Source: JAEZBP01 sp963832725 (lineage in GTDB: Bacteria > Myxococcota_A > Polyangia > Polyangiales > Sandaracinaceae). Taken from it: 64,000 bases of DNA. The notes below the pieces were generated by a model. It saw nothing but the letters and a program-made list of their open reading frames with translations, did no database searches and was not told where the DNA came from. Each line of letters begins with the position of its first letter. Positions within the stretch are counted from its first letter, which is position 1. The stretch spans positions 2,852,001 to 2,916,000 of the forward strand of contig CAWHVG010000005.1 of NCBI GenBank assembly GCA_963832725.1. The letters are read 5' to 3'. Made by a program: the position numbers and the translations under genes. Shown piece by piece: positions 38,858 through 47,873 of this stretch.

Positions 38858-40487
38858 ATGCGCCGGACCGCCTTCGTACTCGCCCTGAGCGTGCTCGCCT
38901 TCGCCGCTCCCGCCTTCGCCACGCCCGGCCCCGACTCGGTGGTGGTCGTCGCCAACTCGAACGTGCCCGAGAGCGTGACGCTGGCGCAGCGCTACGCCGA
39001 AGCGCGCGACGTGCCGGCCAATCAGGTCTGCCTGCTCGACGTGCCGGACATGGAGGACGTGGACCTCGACGTGTTCACGATGCAGGTGCTCCAGCCTTTG
39101 CAGGCCTGCCTCGACGCGGGCGGCGTGCGCGACCGGATCGAGGCCGCGCTCTTGATCCGCGGCCTGCCGCTCCGGGTCGGCATCCCCGTCGGCGGCTCGA
39201 CGCAGAAGGTCTCGCTGGCGGCCGCCCTCGGCGTCTGGGACAGCACGTCGAGCGACGGCACCACGCTCCTCGGCCAGGACCCGGGCGCGATGCTGATGTG
39301 CGGCAGCTCGAGCTGCTACGGCGCCGCTTGGTCGAACCCCTATCAGAGCGGGCCCTTCGAGCCGGGCTGGAGCGCCGATCAGAGCGGCGTCCACTGGCAG
39401 CCGCTCCTCGTCACCATGCTCCACGCCCGCACCTACGACGACGCGGGCCGGCTCCTGGACAGCGCGCTGATGGCCGAGTCCGATGGGCCGGCGACGGGCG
39501 AGTTTCTCTTCATGGAGGGCGCCGACTCCGCCCGCGGCTACCTCGACTTCGAGAACGCGGCCGTGATCTCCGGGCTGACGGATCGCGGGCTCTCGGCCAG
39601 CAGCGTCCCCTTCGACGCGAACCTCACCGGCCAGACGCTGGCGGCGTTCTTCACCGGCACGGCTCACATGGGCGAGACCATCGAAGGCAACACCTACCTG
39701 CCGGGCAGCTTGGTCGACAACCTCACCAGCTTCGGCGCCGCGCCCGCGAACTTCCGCGACAGCGGCGAGAGCCAAGTGTCGATCGCGCGTTGGGTGGCCA
39801 TGGGCGTCGCTGGCGTACACGGCACCGTGGCCGAGCCGCTCAACAACTGCTTCCCGCACCGGCGGCTGATCCTCGACTACGTCGACGGCGCGACGCTGGC
39901 GGAGGCCTACGGCGCGGCGATGCCCTACGCGTACTGGCGCAACCTCGTCCTCGGCGATCCGATGGCAGCGCCGTACGCGATGCGGCCGATGGTCCAGATC
40001 ACCGGCGCCAGCGACGGCGACCGGCTCAGCGGCGCGGTCTCGATCCACGTCGACGCCACGGATCCCGGCGACCGCGGCATCGCCTCAATCGTCCTCTACG
40101 CGGACGGAGTCGAGGTCGCTCGAGCGGACGAGAGACACGCTCGACTACTGCCTCGCGCTCGACGCCGGAGACGGCCATCAGCTCCTGGCCGTGGCGCGCG
40201 CGGCCGAGGACCCGACCGGCACACGGCCCTGGCAACCCAAGGGCTGGCTCGCGCTCTTGCTCGACAGCGACGGAGGATCGACCGAGTGCGCGCCGCCGAT
40301 GCCGGACGCGGGAGCGAGCGGACAGGACGGCGGCGTCGCGCCCTCGGATGCGTCGGTGACGGCGGACGGCGGCACGGGCCCGCGGCCCGCGGCCGGTTGC
40401 GGATGCCGCGTGGGTCGCGGTCGCGAGAGCCCCGCCTGGCTCGCGCTGGCGCTCCTGGGCCTGACTCTGCTTCGTCGTCGCCCGTAG
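38858..40487 (+). CDS. TIGR03790 family exported protein with MYXO-CTERM-like tail
   Basis: A 542-residue exported protein. The signal peptide MRRTAFVLALSVLAFAAPAFA is followed by the TIGR03790 core (VVVVANSNVPESVTLAQRYA, LLIRGLPLRVGIP, AYWRNLVLGDPMAAPYA). A DAG/TADGG linker and a C-terminal AAGCGC... helix... LLRRRP give the MYXO-CTERM-like sorting tail (Gly-Cys motif, hydrophobic helix, Arg cluster). One frame change lies near 40133: removing one A from GACGAGAGACACG gives VARADEDTLDYCLALDAG and exactly 1629 coding bases. It is predicted to be surface-anchored after tail processing. The core's function is unknown. Confidence 0.85.
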
Positions 40488-40560
40488 TTCCCGCCCGGTC
40501 GTCCGCGCGCTGAGCGAGTGGCTGTGCGCTGCCGCGCGTGAGGTCCGGGCGTCCGACTGC

Positions 40561-40566
40561 TAGAGT
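40561..40566 (+). promoter_or_regulatory. TAGAGT -10-like hexamer upstream of upp
   Basis: The same TAGAGT hexamer as at the leaderless genes, but here 23 nt before the GTG start with TAGGAGG at 40577-40583 in between, so the message would carry a short leader with a ribosome site. It supports TAGAGT as a local -10 consensus. Confidence 0.45.
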
Positions 40567-40589
40567 CCGCGCCGCTTAGGAGGCGGACC

Positions 40590-41219
40590 GTGGGCGAAGT
40601 GCACGTGATCGATCACCCGCTGGTGCAGCACAAGCTGTCCTTGATGCGGAAGAAAGAGACCTCGACGAGCAAGTTCCGGCTGCTCCTCGAGGAGATCAGC
40701 ATGCTGATGGGCTACGAGGTGACGCGGGACATGCCGCTCTCGCGCGAGCGCATCGAGACGCCGCTCGTCCCGATGGACGCGCCCTTCCTCGAGGGCAAGA
40801 AGGTCGTCGTCATCTCCATCCTGCGGGCCGGCGACGGGATCCTGAACGGCATCCTCAAGCTGATTCCGTCCGCGCGCGTCGGGCACATCGGGCTCTACCG
40901 AGACCCGAAGACGCTCCAGCCGGTCGAGTACTACTACAAGGTCCCGAACGAGCTGGCCGACCGAGACGTGATCGTGGTCGACCCGATGCTCGCCACTGGC
41001 AACAGCGCCATCGCGGCCGTGGAGCGCGTGAAGAAGGGGCAGCCGCGGAGCCTGAAGTTCGTCTGCCTCCTGACCGCCCCCGAGGGCATCGAGGCCTTCC
41101 ACGCCGCGCAGCCCGAAGTACCAATCTACTGCGCGTCCATCGACGAGCGGCTGAACGAGAAGGGCTACATCCTGCCCGGGCTCGGCGACGCGGGCGACCG
41201 CCTCTTCGGCACGAAGTAA
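40590..41219 (+). CDS. upp: Uracil phosphoribosyltransferase
   Basis: A 209-residue cytosolic UPRTase, converting uracil plus PRPP to UMP in pyrimidine salvage. Start region HPLVQHKLSLMRKKETSTSKFR, catalytic SILRAGDGILNGI, the PRPP-binding VIVVDPMLATGNSA and the C-terminal uracil-binding segment ending YILPGLGDAGDRLFGTK are all typical. GTG 40590 has AGGAGG 6-7 nt upstream and a TAGAGT promoter element. Full length, no anomalies. Confidence 0.97.
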   Translation: MGEVHVIDHPLVQHKLSLMRKKETSTSKFRLLLEEISMLMGYEVTRDMPLSRERIETPLVPMDAPFLEGKKVVVISILRAGDGILNGILKLIPSARVGHIGLYRDPKTLQPVEYYYKVPNELADRDVIVVDPMLATGNSAIAAVERVKKGQPRSLKFVCLLTAPEGIEAFHAAQPEVPIYCASIDERLNEKGYILPGLGDAGDRLFGTK

Positions 41220-41230
41220 CGGTGTGTCGC

Positions 41231-41857
41231 TCAATCTCCCGTCGCCCCGCGGCCGAGTCGCGCCCATCCGCGGCGTTGCCGTTCGTCGCCGTGCGTTCGC
41301 ACGACTCCTCTCGGCGCCTCGAGGCTGGACGCGGCTCGATTGCGGGGCTCGGTCCGATTGATCGACACACCTCGAGCCGGGCCGCGGCGGCGTAGGGCGA
41401 GCGCCAACGCAATCGAGGCGAAGAGGCCGGTCACCACCGTCCCGAACGCGGCGGCGAAGGCCTGGCCGAGCGGCGTCTGCAGCTCGGCCACGGCTTCCAT
41501 CTCCGCCCGCGCCTGCATCGGGTCGACGCCGCGGGCGAGCATCATCTGCTCGCGCATGACCCGGACGTCGGCGAGGTAGTCTGGAAACGCGAGGGTCGTG
41601 AAGACCATCGTGCTTCCGAACACCAGGAGCGCGGCGATCACGCTGGTGGCGAGCCCCACCACGAGCTGGCCGCCGAAGCCGCGCTCGTTTCGGGTCCGCA
41701 CCAGCGTGCCGGCCAGCACCGCCACCTGGATGGCCACGCCAATCCAGAAGAGCTCGTTCCAGACCGGGTCGGCGAACCAGCCCGTCAGCGCCAGCACCAG
41801 CGACCAGAGCGAGATGCTCACGCCGAGCACGACGCCTGCGATCAGGGCGGTCTTCAT
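41231..41857 (-). CDS. DUF4199-like membrane protein
   Basis: A 208-residue integral membrane protein with four helices (TALIAGVVLGVSISLWSLVL, LFWIGVAIQVAVLAG, QLVVGLATSVIAALLVFG and AAAFGTVVTGLFASIALAL). A cytosolic or periplasmic loop between helices 3 and 4 carries the MREQMMLARGVDP stretch. The layout resembles DUF4199 proteins of unknown function. The last ~40 residues are low-complexity and Arg-rich and may lie beyond the true end, if a small indel exists near 41380. Convergent with upp, only 11 bp between stops. Confidence 0.65.
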   Translation of the reverse strand: MKTALIAGVVLGVSISLWSLVLALTGWFADPVWNELFWIGVAIQVAVLAGTLVRTRNERGFGGQLVVGLATSVIAALLVFGSTMVFTTLAFPDYLADVRVMREQMMLARGVDPMQARAEMEAVAELQTPLGQAFAAAFGTVVTGLFASIALALALRRRGPARGVSINRTEPRNRAASSLEAPRGVVRTHGDERQRRGWARLGRGATGD

Positions 41858-42055
41858 GGATCGTCTCCGAGTCCCCCTCCGCGAGGGTGAGGCTGCAAGG
41901 CGCACGCCCTCGCTCGAGAGCGGGAGACGCGTCGTCCGCTCGCCCGCGGGCCCGCCGTCGGCCGAGGCGACGCGCCACCGAATGGACGGCCACCCTCACT
42001 TGCGCCGCTGGCCGCCGTGCATACTCGCGGCGACCCATACGCGGCTCCTGGACCC

Positions 42056-42434
42056 TCAGCGACACTCGCTGCCGGGATCGCCCGTGAATCTGATCGCGCA
42101 GCCCCTCGATGTGGGCGAGCCAACCATCCCGGACGTCGGCGGGTACGCCGTGCTCGTCCAGCACGTCGCGGAGGATCTTCGCACGGCGCGCGAACTGGCC
42201 GCCCATGATCCGGTGCGGCGCGTGCGCATCGCGGAGCGGCCGGCCCCCGTAGGTGATCGGCGCGCCGAGATGCGCTGCCGCGTGCTGGTACTCCATCTCT
42301 TTGATGTGCTCGCGGCTCACACGCCTGAAGAAGAAGCCGATCATCGCGTCGTCGAACATCCGGTCGACGAAGTCCTCGATGATGGCACGCAGCACCGGCT
42401 CGCCGCCGATACGTTCGAACGGGCTCGGGTCCAT
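42056..42434 (-). CDS. Truncated haemoglobin (group I/II type), frame restored
   Basis: A 125-residue 2/2 globin binding haem, O2 or NO. FERIGGEPVLRAIIEDFVDR, MFDDAMIGFFFRR, AAAHLGAPITYGGRPLRDAH with the proximal-side His, and a terminal LAHIEGLRDQITGDPGSECR. As written the sequence reads on without stop, because GAATC stands at 42086-42090. Using GATC there gives the natural C-terminus and a stop at 42056, 126 codons exactly. TACCTT sits 9 nt before the ATG (leaderless pattern). Divergent from the M23 peptidase. Confidence 0.88.
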
Positions 42435-42598
42435 GACGCCGGGAAGGTAGAGCGCGGCGCGTGCCCGCACCAGGCCCGCGCGATCGGGCCGAGCTCTTCC
42501 GCCCTCGTCTTCGTCGCCTCGCACCTCAATCCTCGCCAATCTCCGAAGCTCACTTCGGATTCGGGGGGCTCGGGGTGGTTTCGGGCAGAGCGGTGCTC

Positions 42599-42604
42599 TA
42601 GCTT
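42599..42604 (+). promoter_or_regulatory. TAGCTT -10-like hexamer, 8 nt before GTG 42613
   Basis: TAGCTT followed after 8 nt by the GTG of the M23 peptidase gene, with no Shine-Dalgarno. Same geometry as the other leaderless candidates. Confidence 0.4.
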
Positions 42605-42612
42605 GGTCGACC

Positions 42613-43374
42613 GTGCGTCTCCCTCGAACGCTGGCCGTCGCGCTCCTCGTCGCCGCCGGGTTGGTGGCGATGCCGGTGTCCGCCGACCCGCCCGTGCAGG
42701 CGGTGGTGAACCTCGCCGCGCGCGTCCCGGCCCGATGGTTGGAGCACGCCACCGACGACTTTCCGCTGACGCCGGAGCGATGGCGCCGCCGGGTCCCTCG
42801 GCGCTGCCGGACGCGCGGTGGTTACCGCCGCTACTGCCAAGGCGCGCGCCTCGTCCCGACGCCCCACGGTCCCGCCGCGGAGCTGGCCCGCCGCCTCGCC
42901 CTCGGCCGGCGCGCCACCGCGCTGCAGCTCATGCACGACCGCCCCTTCCCGGAGTGGCTCGCGGCCGTGGCCGACTCCGACCCGGAGGAGGCGCTGACTT
43001 TCCCGGTCCCGGACGGGCACATGGGCCGCGGTTTCGGCCGCACCCGCACCGGCGCGCTCTCGAACCGCCGCCACTTCGGGGTGGACATCGGCGCCCCGGA
43101 AGGTGCGCCCATCGTCGCCGCCCGCGGCGGCCTCGTGGTCTACAGCGACAACGGCCTCATCGGGTACGGGAACGTGGTGCTGATCCTCCACAAGGACGGC
43201 TTCACCACGATGTACTGCCACACCCGCCGCACGCTCGTCTTCGCCGGCCAGCGCGTCCGACGCGGCCAGCCCATCGCCGAGGTCGGGATGACCGGCTTCG
43301 CGCCCGCACCGCACTTGCACTTCGAGTTCCGCCAGCGCGGCTGGGCCCGCAATCCCGCCCCGCACTTCCATTGA
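42613..43374 (+). CDS. M23 family (LytM-like) peptidase
   Basis: A 253-residue exported metallopeptidase that should cut peptidoglycan cross-bridges. An N-terminal signal (TLAVALLVAAGLVAMPVSAD) precedes a basic spacer (WRRRVPRRCRTRGGYRRYC). The M23 domain at about 130-250 has the zinc ligands in RRHFGVDIG (HxxxD) and PHLHFEF (HxH), with the typical GNVVLILHKDGFTTMYCH between. All ligands are present, so it is probably active rather than a degenerate activator. The start GTG 42613 has a TAGCTT element 8 nt upstream. Confidence 0.9.
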   Translation: MRLPRTLAVALLVAAGLVAMPVSADPPVQAVVNLAARVPARWLEHATDDFPLTPERWRRRVPRRCRTRGGYRRYCQGARLVPTPHGPAAELARRLALGRRATALQLMHDRPFPEWLAAVADSDPEEALTFPVPDGHMGRGFGRTRTGALSNRRHFGVDIGAPEGAPIVAARGGLVVYSDNGLIGYGNVVLILHKDGFTTMYCHTRRTLVFAGQRVRRGQPIAEVGMTGFAPAPHLHFEFRQRGWARNPAPHFH

Positions 43375-43394
43375 TCCCGGAGCGCGGCCGAGCG

Positions 43395-44408
43395 TCAGAA
43401 GAGCGCGAGCTGCCCCTTCTTCGGCTTGGGCGGGATCTCCTCCACCCGCTGGCCGTCCAGGCGGAGCCGCCGCACGTGCATGTCGAAGAGCTGCTGCACG
43501 GTCTCCCAGCGGGCGCCGGTGCCGCGCATCCGCGAGCCGAAGCGCGGGTCGTTGGCCCGTCCGCCGCGCATCTCGCGGATGCCGTTTCGGACCTTCGCGG
43601 CGCGGGCGGGCAGCACCTCCTCCAACCGCACGTCGAAGACTTCGCGCACCTCACGCGGTAGCCGGAGGAGCGTCATGAACGCCATCCGCGCCCCTGCATC
43701 GGCCGCCCGCTGCAGGAGGGTCGGGATCATCGCGTCGTTCACGCCCGGCACGACCGGCGCCAGGGCCACGCCGACGGGGATCCCCGCGTCCGCGATCCGC
43801 CGCATGGTCTCGAAGCGCGCGTCCACCGGCGGCGCGTAGGGATCGAACGCGCGCCGCATGGCGTCGTCCGCGAACGCGATGCTGATCCAGACCCGTACGC
43901 CAGCCTCCCGGTGCAGCTCTGCCAAGAGCTCGACGTCGCGTCGAATGGCCGTGCCCTTGGTGATGACCCCGACCGGATGCGCGTGCCGCAGGCACACCTC
44001 CAGGCAGCGACGGGTGAGGCCGTAGCTCGCTTCGATCGGCTGGTAGCAGTCGGTGTTCCCGCTGAACGCGATCGGTTCCTCGCCGCAGCGACCACGCGCG
44101 AGCGCTTTCGCCAGGAGCTCTGGCGCGTTCACCTTCACCACCAGCTTGCGCTCGAAGTCGGTCCCGGCGCCGAAGCCCCAGTACTGGTGGCTGGGACGGG
44201 CATAGCAGTACACGCAGCCATGGAAGCATCCGCGATACGGGTTCACGCCGAAGCGGAAGCCGACATCGGGGCTGTCGTTCTCGCTGACGATCGACTTCGC
44301 CCGCTCCTCGTAGACCTCGAGCTCGATCTCGGGCGCGGGACCCCCCCACTCCACGTGGCGGCTCTCGAAAGGGCTCGGCGGATTGGCGACGCGCCTCAGC
44401 TCGGACAT
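43395..44408 (-). CDS. PA0069-family radical SAM protein (SplB-like)
   Basis: A 337-residue radical SAM enzyme related to spore photoproduct lyase and to Pseudomonas PA0069 / Mycobacterium Rv2578c. Cluster motif CFHGCVYCYA (CxxxCxxC, about residue 60), then YWGFGAGTDFERKLVVKVNAPE, FSGNTDCYQPIE, VGVITKGTAI, ISIAFADDAMRRAFDPYAPP and LAPVVPGVND, matching the family throughout. A DNA-repair or damage-associated role is likely by homology, supported by a perfect CTGT-N8-ACAG box 23-38 nt upstream of the start. No frame problems. The precise substrate is not established. Confidence 0.92.
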   Translation of the reverse strand: MSELRRVANPPSPFESRHVEWGGPAPEIELEVYEERAKSIVSENDSPDVGFRFGVNPYRGCFHGCVYCYARPSHQYWGFGAGTDFERKLVVKVNAPELLAKALARGRCGEEPIAFSGNTDCYQPIEASYGLTRRCLEVCLRHAHPVGVITKGTAIRRDVELLAELHREAGVRVWISIAFADDAMRRAFDPYAPPVDARFETMRRIADAGIPVGVALAPVVPGVNDAMIPTLLQRAADAGARMAFMTLLRLPREVREVFDVRLEEVLPARAAKVRNGIREMRGGRANDPRFGSRMRGTGARWETVQQLFDMHVRRLRLDGQRVEEIPPKPKKGQLALF

Positions 44409-44430
44409 CGCCGGAGAGCGTGACAGAAGA

Positions 44431-44446
44431 CTGTACGGGTGTACAG
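44431..44446 (-). promoter_or_regulatory. SOS/LexA-type box CTGT-N8-ACAG
   Basis: CTGTACGGGTGTACAG matches the proteobacterial LexA consensus CTGT-N8-ACAG exactly, and the inverted repeat extends one base each side (ACTGTAC-GGGT-GTACAGT). It lies just upstream of the radical SAM start (44408) and on that strand contains TACAGT, which fits a TANNNT -10, so a bound repressor would cover the promoter. Confidence 0.7.
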
Positions 44447-44512
44447 TGTCACCGAGACCCGACGAGCCGCAGGGTTCGCGCTACTTGCGCGAAAACCCGG
44501 AACGAGCCGGGA

Positions 44513-45223
44513 CTACGAGCCGCCTTCGAGGAGCCGCCGGCAGAGCTCGCCCAGGTCGGCGAGGCGCAAGTCGGCGTCGCAGGTGATCGTGCGCGGGCCA
44601 CCGGCCAGAATGCCGTTCACGGTCACGTGCTCTTCGGGCTCGGCGCCCCACCACACGACGGTGCTCTGCTCGGAGAGCTCTGCCCGCAGGAGCTCGCACA
44701 CCGAGGGCTCGACGCAGGGGTGCTTCCGGTCGACAACCACCATCATCGACGAGCCGGCGGAGCGGCGGAGCCAATCGCGCAGGTCGTCTTCGTTGCTCAC
44801 GGCCAGGACCTCGACGTGCTCGCCGATGACGTCGCCGAGCAAGAAGACCACCAGCGACGCGCCGGTCACGACCAGCGTGCGGTTGGGCGGTGCCGGCAGC
44901 GTGATGCGCTCGCGCACGTCGGAGACCGCGCGGTCTTCGTCGGTGCTGTTCAAGGCCAGCTCGAGCGCCGCGCGGATCTGCGCCACGAGCTCCAGCGCGT
45001 CCGACACCTCGAGGTGACGGGCGAGCACCGAGAAGAGCGCGCCCTCCACGAAGACCCGCAGCGAGCTCGGCTGATCCGGGATCGCGTCGAGGCCGGCGGT
45101 CGAGAGCGCCTCGTCCACGATCTCGAGCCGGCGCGCCGGCGCGAGCACCGCGCCGAGCGCTTCCTCCACGATCAGAGCCAGCCGATAGTCGATCGGCGAG
45201 CTGCCCTGACTGACGGAATGCAC
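44513..45223 (-). CDS. Receiver-like (degenerate REC) protein
   Basis: A 236-residue protein starting at GTG 45223. The N-terminal half is helical (YRLALIVEEALGAVLAPARR, VFVEGALFSVLARHLE) and somewhat like a HPt/dimerisation segment. The C-terminal half has five beta-alpha units resembling a response-regulator receiver (TLVVTGASLVVFLLGDVIG, VEVLAVSNEDDL, MMVVVDRK, STVVWWGAEPEE, RTITCDADLRLADLGELC), but an acidic pocket is only partly visible, so phosphorylation is uncertain. It is followed upstream by a histidine kinase on the same strand and may be its output. A longer start (ATG 45385) would overlap the operator-like repeats. Confidence 0.5.
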   Translation of the reverse strand: MHSVSQGSSPIDYRLALIVEEALGAVLAPARRLEIVDEALSTAGLDAIPDQPSSLRVFVEGALFSVLARHLEVSDALELVAQIRAALELALNSTDEDRAVSDVRERITLPAPPNRTLVVTGASLVVFLLGDVIGEHVEVLAVSNEDDLRDWLRRSAGSSMMVVVDRKHPCVEPSVCELLRAELSEQSTVVWWGAEPEEHVTVNGILAGGPRTITCDADLRLADLGELCRRLLEGGS

Positions 45224-45346
45224 TACGTCCTCCTTGCCAATCCGCCACGCAAGGATCGGACCCACGGTGCTCGATGTCTCGCCACGCGAAATCACGGGGA
45301 AATAGCCTGTGACAATGCGCCTCTGTTCACACGGTCGAGCACCTGG

Positions 45347-45385
45347 GTGTTCGACCGTGCGAACAGTGTTCGACTCGTCGAACAC
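45347..45385. promoter_or_regulatory. Two tandem operator-like inverted repeats, 19 bp apart
   Basis: GTGTTCGAC occurs at 45347 and again at 45366. Each begins an inverted repeat: GTTCG-N6-CGAAC in the first copy, and the perfect GTGTTCGA-CTCG-TCGAACAC in the second. Between them CGAAC-AGT-GTTCG is also palindromic. The pair lies upstream of the receiver-like gene and touches the stop of the histidine kinase gene, which suits a cooperative dimer-binding operator. The regulator is unknown. Confidence 0.6.
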
Positions 45386-45388
45386 CGC

Positions 45389-46268
45389 TCAGGAGCGCGG
45401 GCGCCGAGTGTTCAGGGGAAGCAACATGCTGGCGCGGACGCCGGGTTGGAGGCCATTCAGCACCACCGCACCGCCGAGCACGCCGAGGGCGCGACGCAGC
45501 AGAAAGAGGCCGATTCCGACCCCGCTGGCCCGCGTCGTGAACCCGAGCTCGCCCGCCGCCCGCAGCGTCGCCTCGTCCATCCCGCGCCCGTCGTCGGAGA
45601 CGTCGAGCCTCACGGTGCCGTCCTCGATCGCGACCTCCACCTCGACCCGCACGCCCTGACCGCGTCGGAACTTCCAGGCGTTGGACAAGAGGACCGCGAG
45701 CGCGCCCTCGATCAGCACCGCGTCGAAACGGGTCTCGCTCGAATCGCCGCGGACGGTGAGCGCGAAGCGAGTGCCGTCGGGATCGAGGGTGTCCCGGGTC
45801 GCCTGCGCCAGCCGCTCGACCGAGCTGACGAGCGCGCCCTCCACCACGTTGGGTGGGCTGGAGAGGGCGGCGCTACGGTCTCCGAGGAGCTTCATCGAGC
45901 GGAAGACGCCGCCGCGCGCGTCCTCGAGAAGCAATCGGGTCCCCTCGGTGATGGGCTCGTACTCGAGGACCGTCTCGATGGCGGCCAGCACGCCGGTGGC
46001 TTGGCCGCTGGTGTCGTGCGCGAGCTGGACGCGGCGGCGGTCGAGGAGCGCCAGCCAGACGTCGAGGCCGGCTCGGTCATGCTGAGGGAGACGCCGGACG
46101 AGCACCTGGAGGGGATCGTCGATGAGCACGGCCACGTCGATCGAGTCGCCCGTCGCGCTCCAGGAGCATGCTCGCCACGCCTCCCCGGAAGCGCTCGGAC
46201 AGCGCGCCGGGTGGCAGGGCCTCGAGTGCGGCCGCCGTCTCCTCCGCCGTGGCCGGCCTCGCGCTCAT
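45389..46268 (-). CDS. Sensor histidine kinase (no membrane helix), frame restored
   Basis: A 292-residue cytosolic kinase. The N-terminal region is followed by a phosphoacceptor helix probably around RRVQLAHDTSGQATGVLAAI (VQLAHD-type H box) and a HATPase domain: LLSNAWKFRRGQ (N box), VSDDGRGMDE (G1) and ASGVGIGLFLLRRAL (G2). One frame break near 46147: a GGG where GG is needed in GACGGGCGACTCG, giving LERDGDSIDVAVLIDDP. ATG 46268 has TAGAGT 6 nt upstream and no ribosome site. Divergent from the NtrC-type activator, with which it probably forms a two-component pair (inference). Confidence 0.8.
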
Positions 46269-46274
46269 GCCCCG

Positions 46275-46280
46275 ACTCTA
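46275..46280 (-). promoter_or_regulatory. TAGAGT -10-like hexamer, 6 nt before kinase start
   Basis: On the minus strand GCTAGAGT is followed by CGGGGC and the ATG at 46268, leaving no room for a ribosome-binding site. Same hexamer as before 19791 and 32230. Confidence 0.5.
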
Positions 46281-46496
46281 GCAGTCCGTCGAAGACCCTC
46301 GCTACTTGGCTTTCGGGCGGGAGGACGCGTGTATCCGCCCGTCGGCCCTCACCCGATTTTCTTCGTCCTCGCTGCTGCGACGTCGAAACGGAACTGGAAA
46401 CGGGGTTGGGAGAGCTTCGAGCGTCCGGCCGTGAGCCCTGGTGGCTCGGAAAGGCACGTCGCGGGCGGAGCCGTGGGCCTGGTAGGATGCGCGCCG

Positions 46497-47873
46497 GTGC
46501 CCACCGTACTCATCGTCGAGGACGATCCCTTCGAGTCGCGCATGATGCAGCAGTATCTGTCACGCGCGGGGCATCAGGTCTCGCACGTCGCCAGCGCCGA
46601 GGACGCGGTCGAGACGCTCGAGCGCGAGTTGGTCGACGTCGTGGTGACGGACCTGCACCTGCCCGGCATGAGCGGGGTTGATCTCTTGCGGCGTATCGCG
46701 GGCGCGGAGGCGCCGCCGGTGATCGTGGTCACGGGCGATACCGACGTGACCACCGCCGTGGACGCGATGCGGGCCGGTGCCGCCGACTACGTGAACAAGC
46801 CGCTGACCATGAAGGCCCTCGAGCACGTCCTCGATCGGGTGGTGGAGACCACGCGCTTGCGCCGGCGGGTGACGCTCCTGCAGCGCGAGGTGGAGGTCGA
46901 CCCCGATCCGGCGGGAGGATCGTCGGCGATGCAGGCCACACTCGAGCTCGCGCGGCGCAGCGCCGACCGCGACTCACCCGTGCTCCTGGTCGGTGAGAGC
47001 GGCGTCGGCAAGGAGGTGGTGGCGGCGTATCTGCACCGGCTCTCGCCGCGGGCGGCCGGCCCCTTCGTCCGGATCAACGTGGCGGCGATGCCGGACACCA
47101 TGATCGAGGCCGAGCTCTTCGGCGCGGTGCGAGGTGCGTTCACCGACGCGCGGCAGGACCGGACGGGCTTCTTCTCCGCCGCCGACGGTGGCACCCTGCT
47201 CCTCGACGAGATCGCCGAGCTGCGACCCGAGCTGCAGGCCAAGCTCCTGCGCGCCATCGAGACCCGCCGCTACTACCCGGTGGGCGCGCGCCGCGAAGCG
47301 AGCAGCGATGTCCGCATCCTGGCCGCCACCAACCGCAATCCCGAGCAGGAGGTCGAGGCCGGACGGATGCGGGCCAATCTCTACTATCGCCTGGCCTCGG
47401 TGGTGGTCCGGGTGCCTCCGCTGCGCGAGCGCCAGGCGGACATCGGACCGCTCGCGCGCGCGATGCTCTCGCGGGCGAGGCGGCAGACCGGACGCGGTCC
47501 CTCCGACTTCGACGACGAGGCCATCGCCGCGCTCGAGGCCTACCCGTGGCCCGGCAACGTGCGCGAGCTGAGGAACATGGTCGAGCGCGCCTCCATCCTG
47601 CTCGACGACCACATCGTCACGCGGCCCGCGTTGGACTCGATGCTCGGCACGACCTACGTCGCGAGTGAGCCGCGTCCGCCGGTGCGGACCGACGAGTTCG
47701 TCGCCCGGCCGCTGGAACAGGTCGCCCGCCAGGCCGCGCAGGCAGCGGAGCGGCGCCACATCGAGGCCACGCTCGCCCACACCGGCGGCAACAAGAGCCG
47801 GGCGGCCACGCTTCTGGGCGTCTCGCGTTCCACCCTGTGGAAGAAGCTGCGAAGGGACACGGGCGAGGCCTGA
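46497..47873 (+). CDS. NtrC-type sigma-54 response regulator
   Basis: A 458-residue activator of sigma-54 promoters. An N-terminal receiver with VLIVEDDPF and phosphoacceptor VVVTDLHLPG is followed by an AAA+ core with Walker A GESGVGKE, ELFGAVRGAFTDA, GGTLLLDEIAEL and an NVRELRNMVE sensor-2 region. The C-terminal Fis-type HTH is NKSRAATLLGVSRSTLWKKL. The sigma-54 contact loop reads GAFTDA instead of the consensus GAFTGA, a naturally occurring variant that may change sigma-54 engagement. GTG 46497 is in frame directly before PTVLIVEDD, with GGTAGGA 9 nt upstream. It overlaps the next gene as TGATG. Confidence 0.92.
   Translation: MPTVLIVEDDPFESRMMQQYLSRAGHQVSHVASAEDAVETLERELVDVVVTDLHLPGMSGVDLLRRIAGAEAPPVIVVTGDTDVTTAVDAMRAGAADYVNKPLTMKALEHVLDRVVETTRLRRRVTLLQREVEVDPDPAGGSSAMQATLELARRSADRDSPVLLVGESGVGKEVVAAYLHRLSPRAAGPFVRINVAAMPDTMIEAELFGAVRGAFTDARQDRTGFFSAADGGTLLLDEIAELRPELQAKLLRAIETRRYYPVGARREASSDVRILAATNRNPEQEVEAGRMRANLYYRLASVVVRVPPLRERQADIGPLARAMLSRARRQTGRGPSDFDDEAIAALEAYPWPGNVRELRNMVERASILLDDHIVTRPALDSMLGTTYVASEPRPPVRTDEFVARPLEQVARQAAQAAERRHIEATLAHTGGNKSRAATLLGVSRSTLWKKLRRDTGEA

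Noticed and set aside
45366..45385. Inverted repeat as an intrinsic terminator of the histidine kinase gene
   Set aside because: The stem is short (8 bp), there is no T-tract, and a second palindromic copy lies 19 bp away, which fits an operator better.
46497..47873. GAFTDA as proof that the NtrC-type protein cannot use sigma-54
   Set aside because: GAFTDA occurs in other activators and the rest of the AAA+ domain is intact, so the variant alone is not evidence of lost function.
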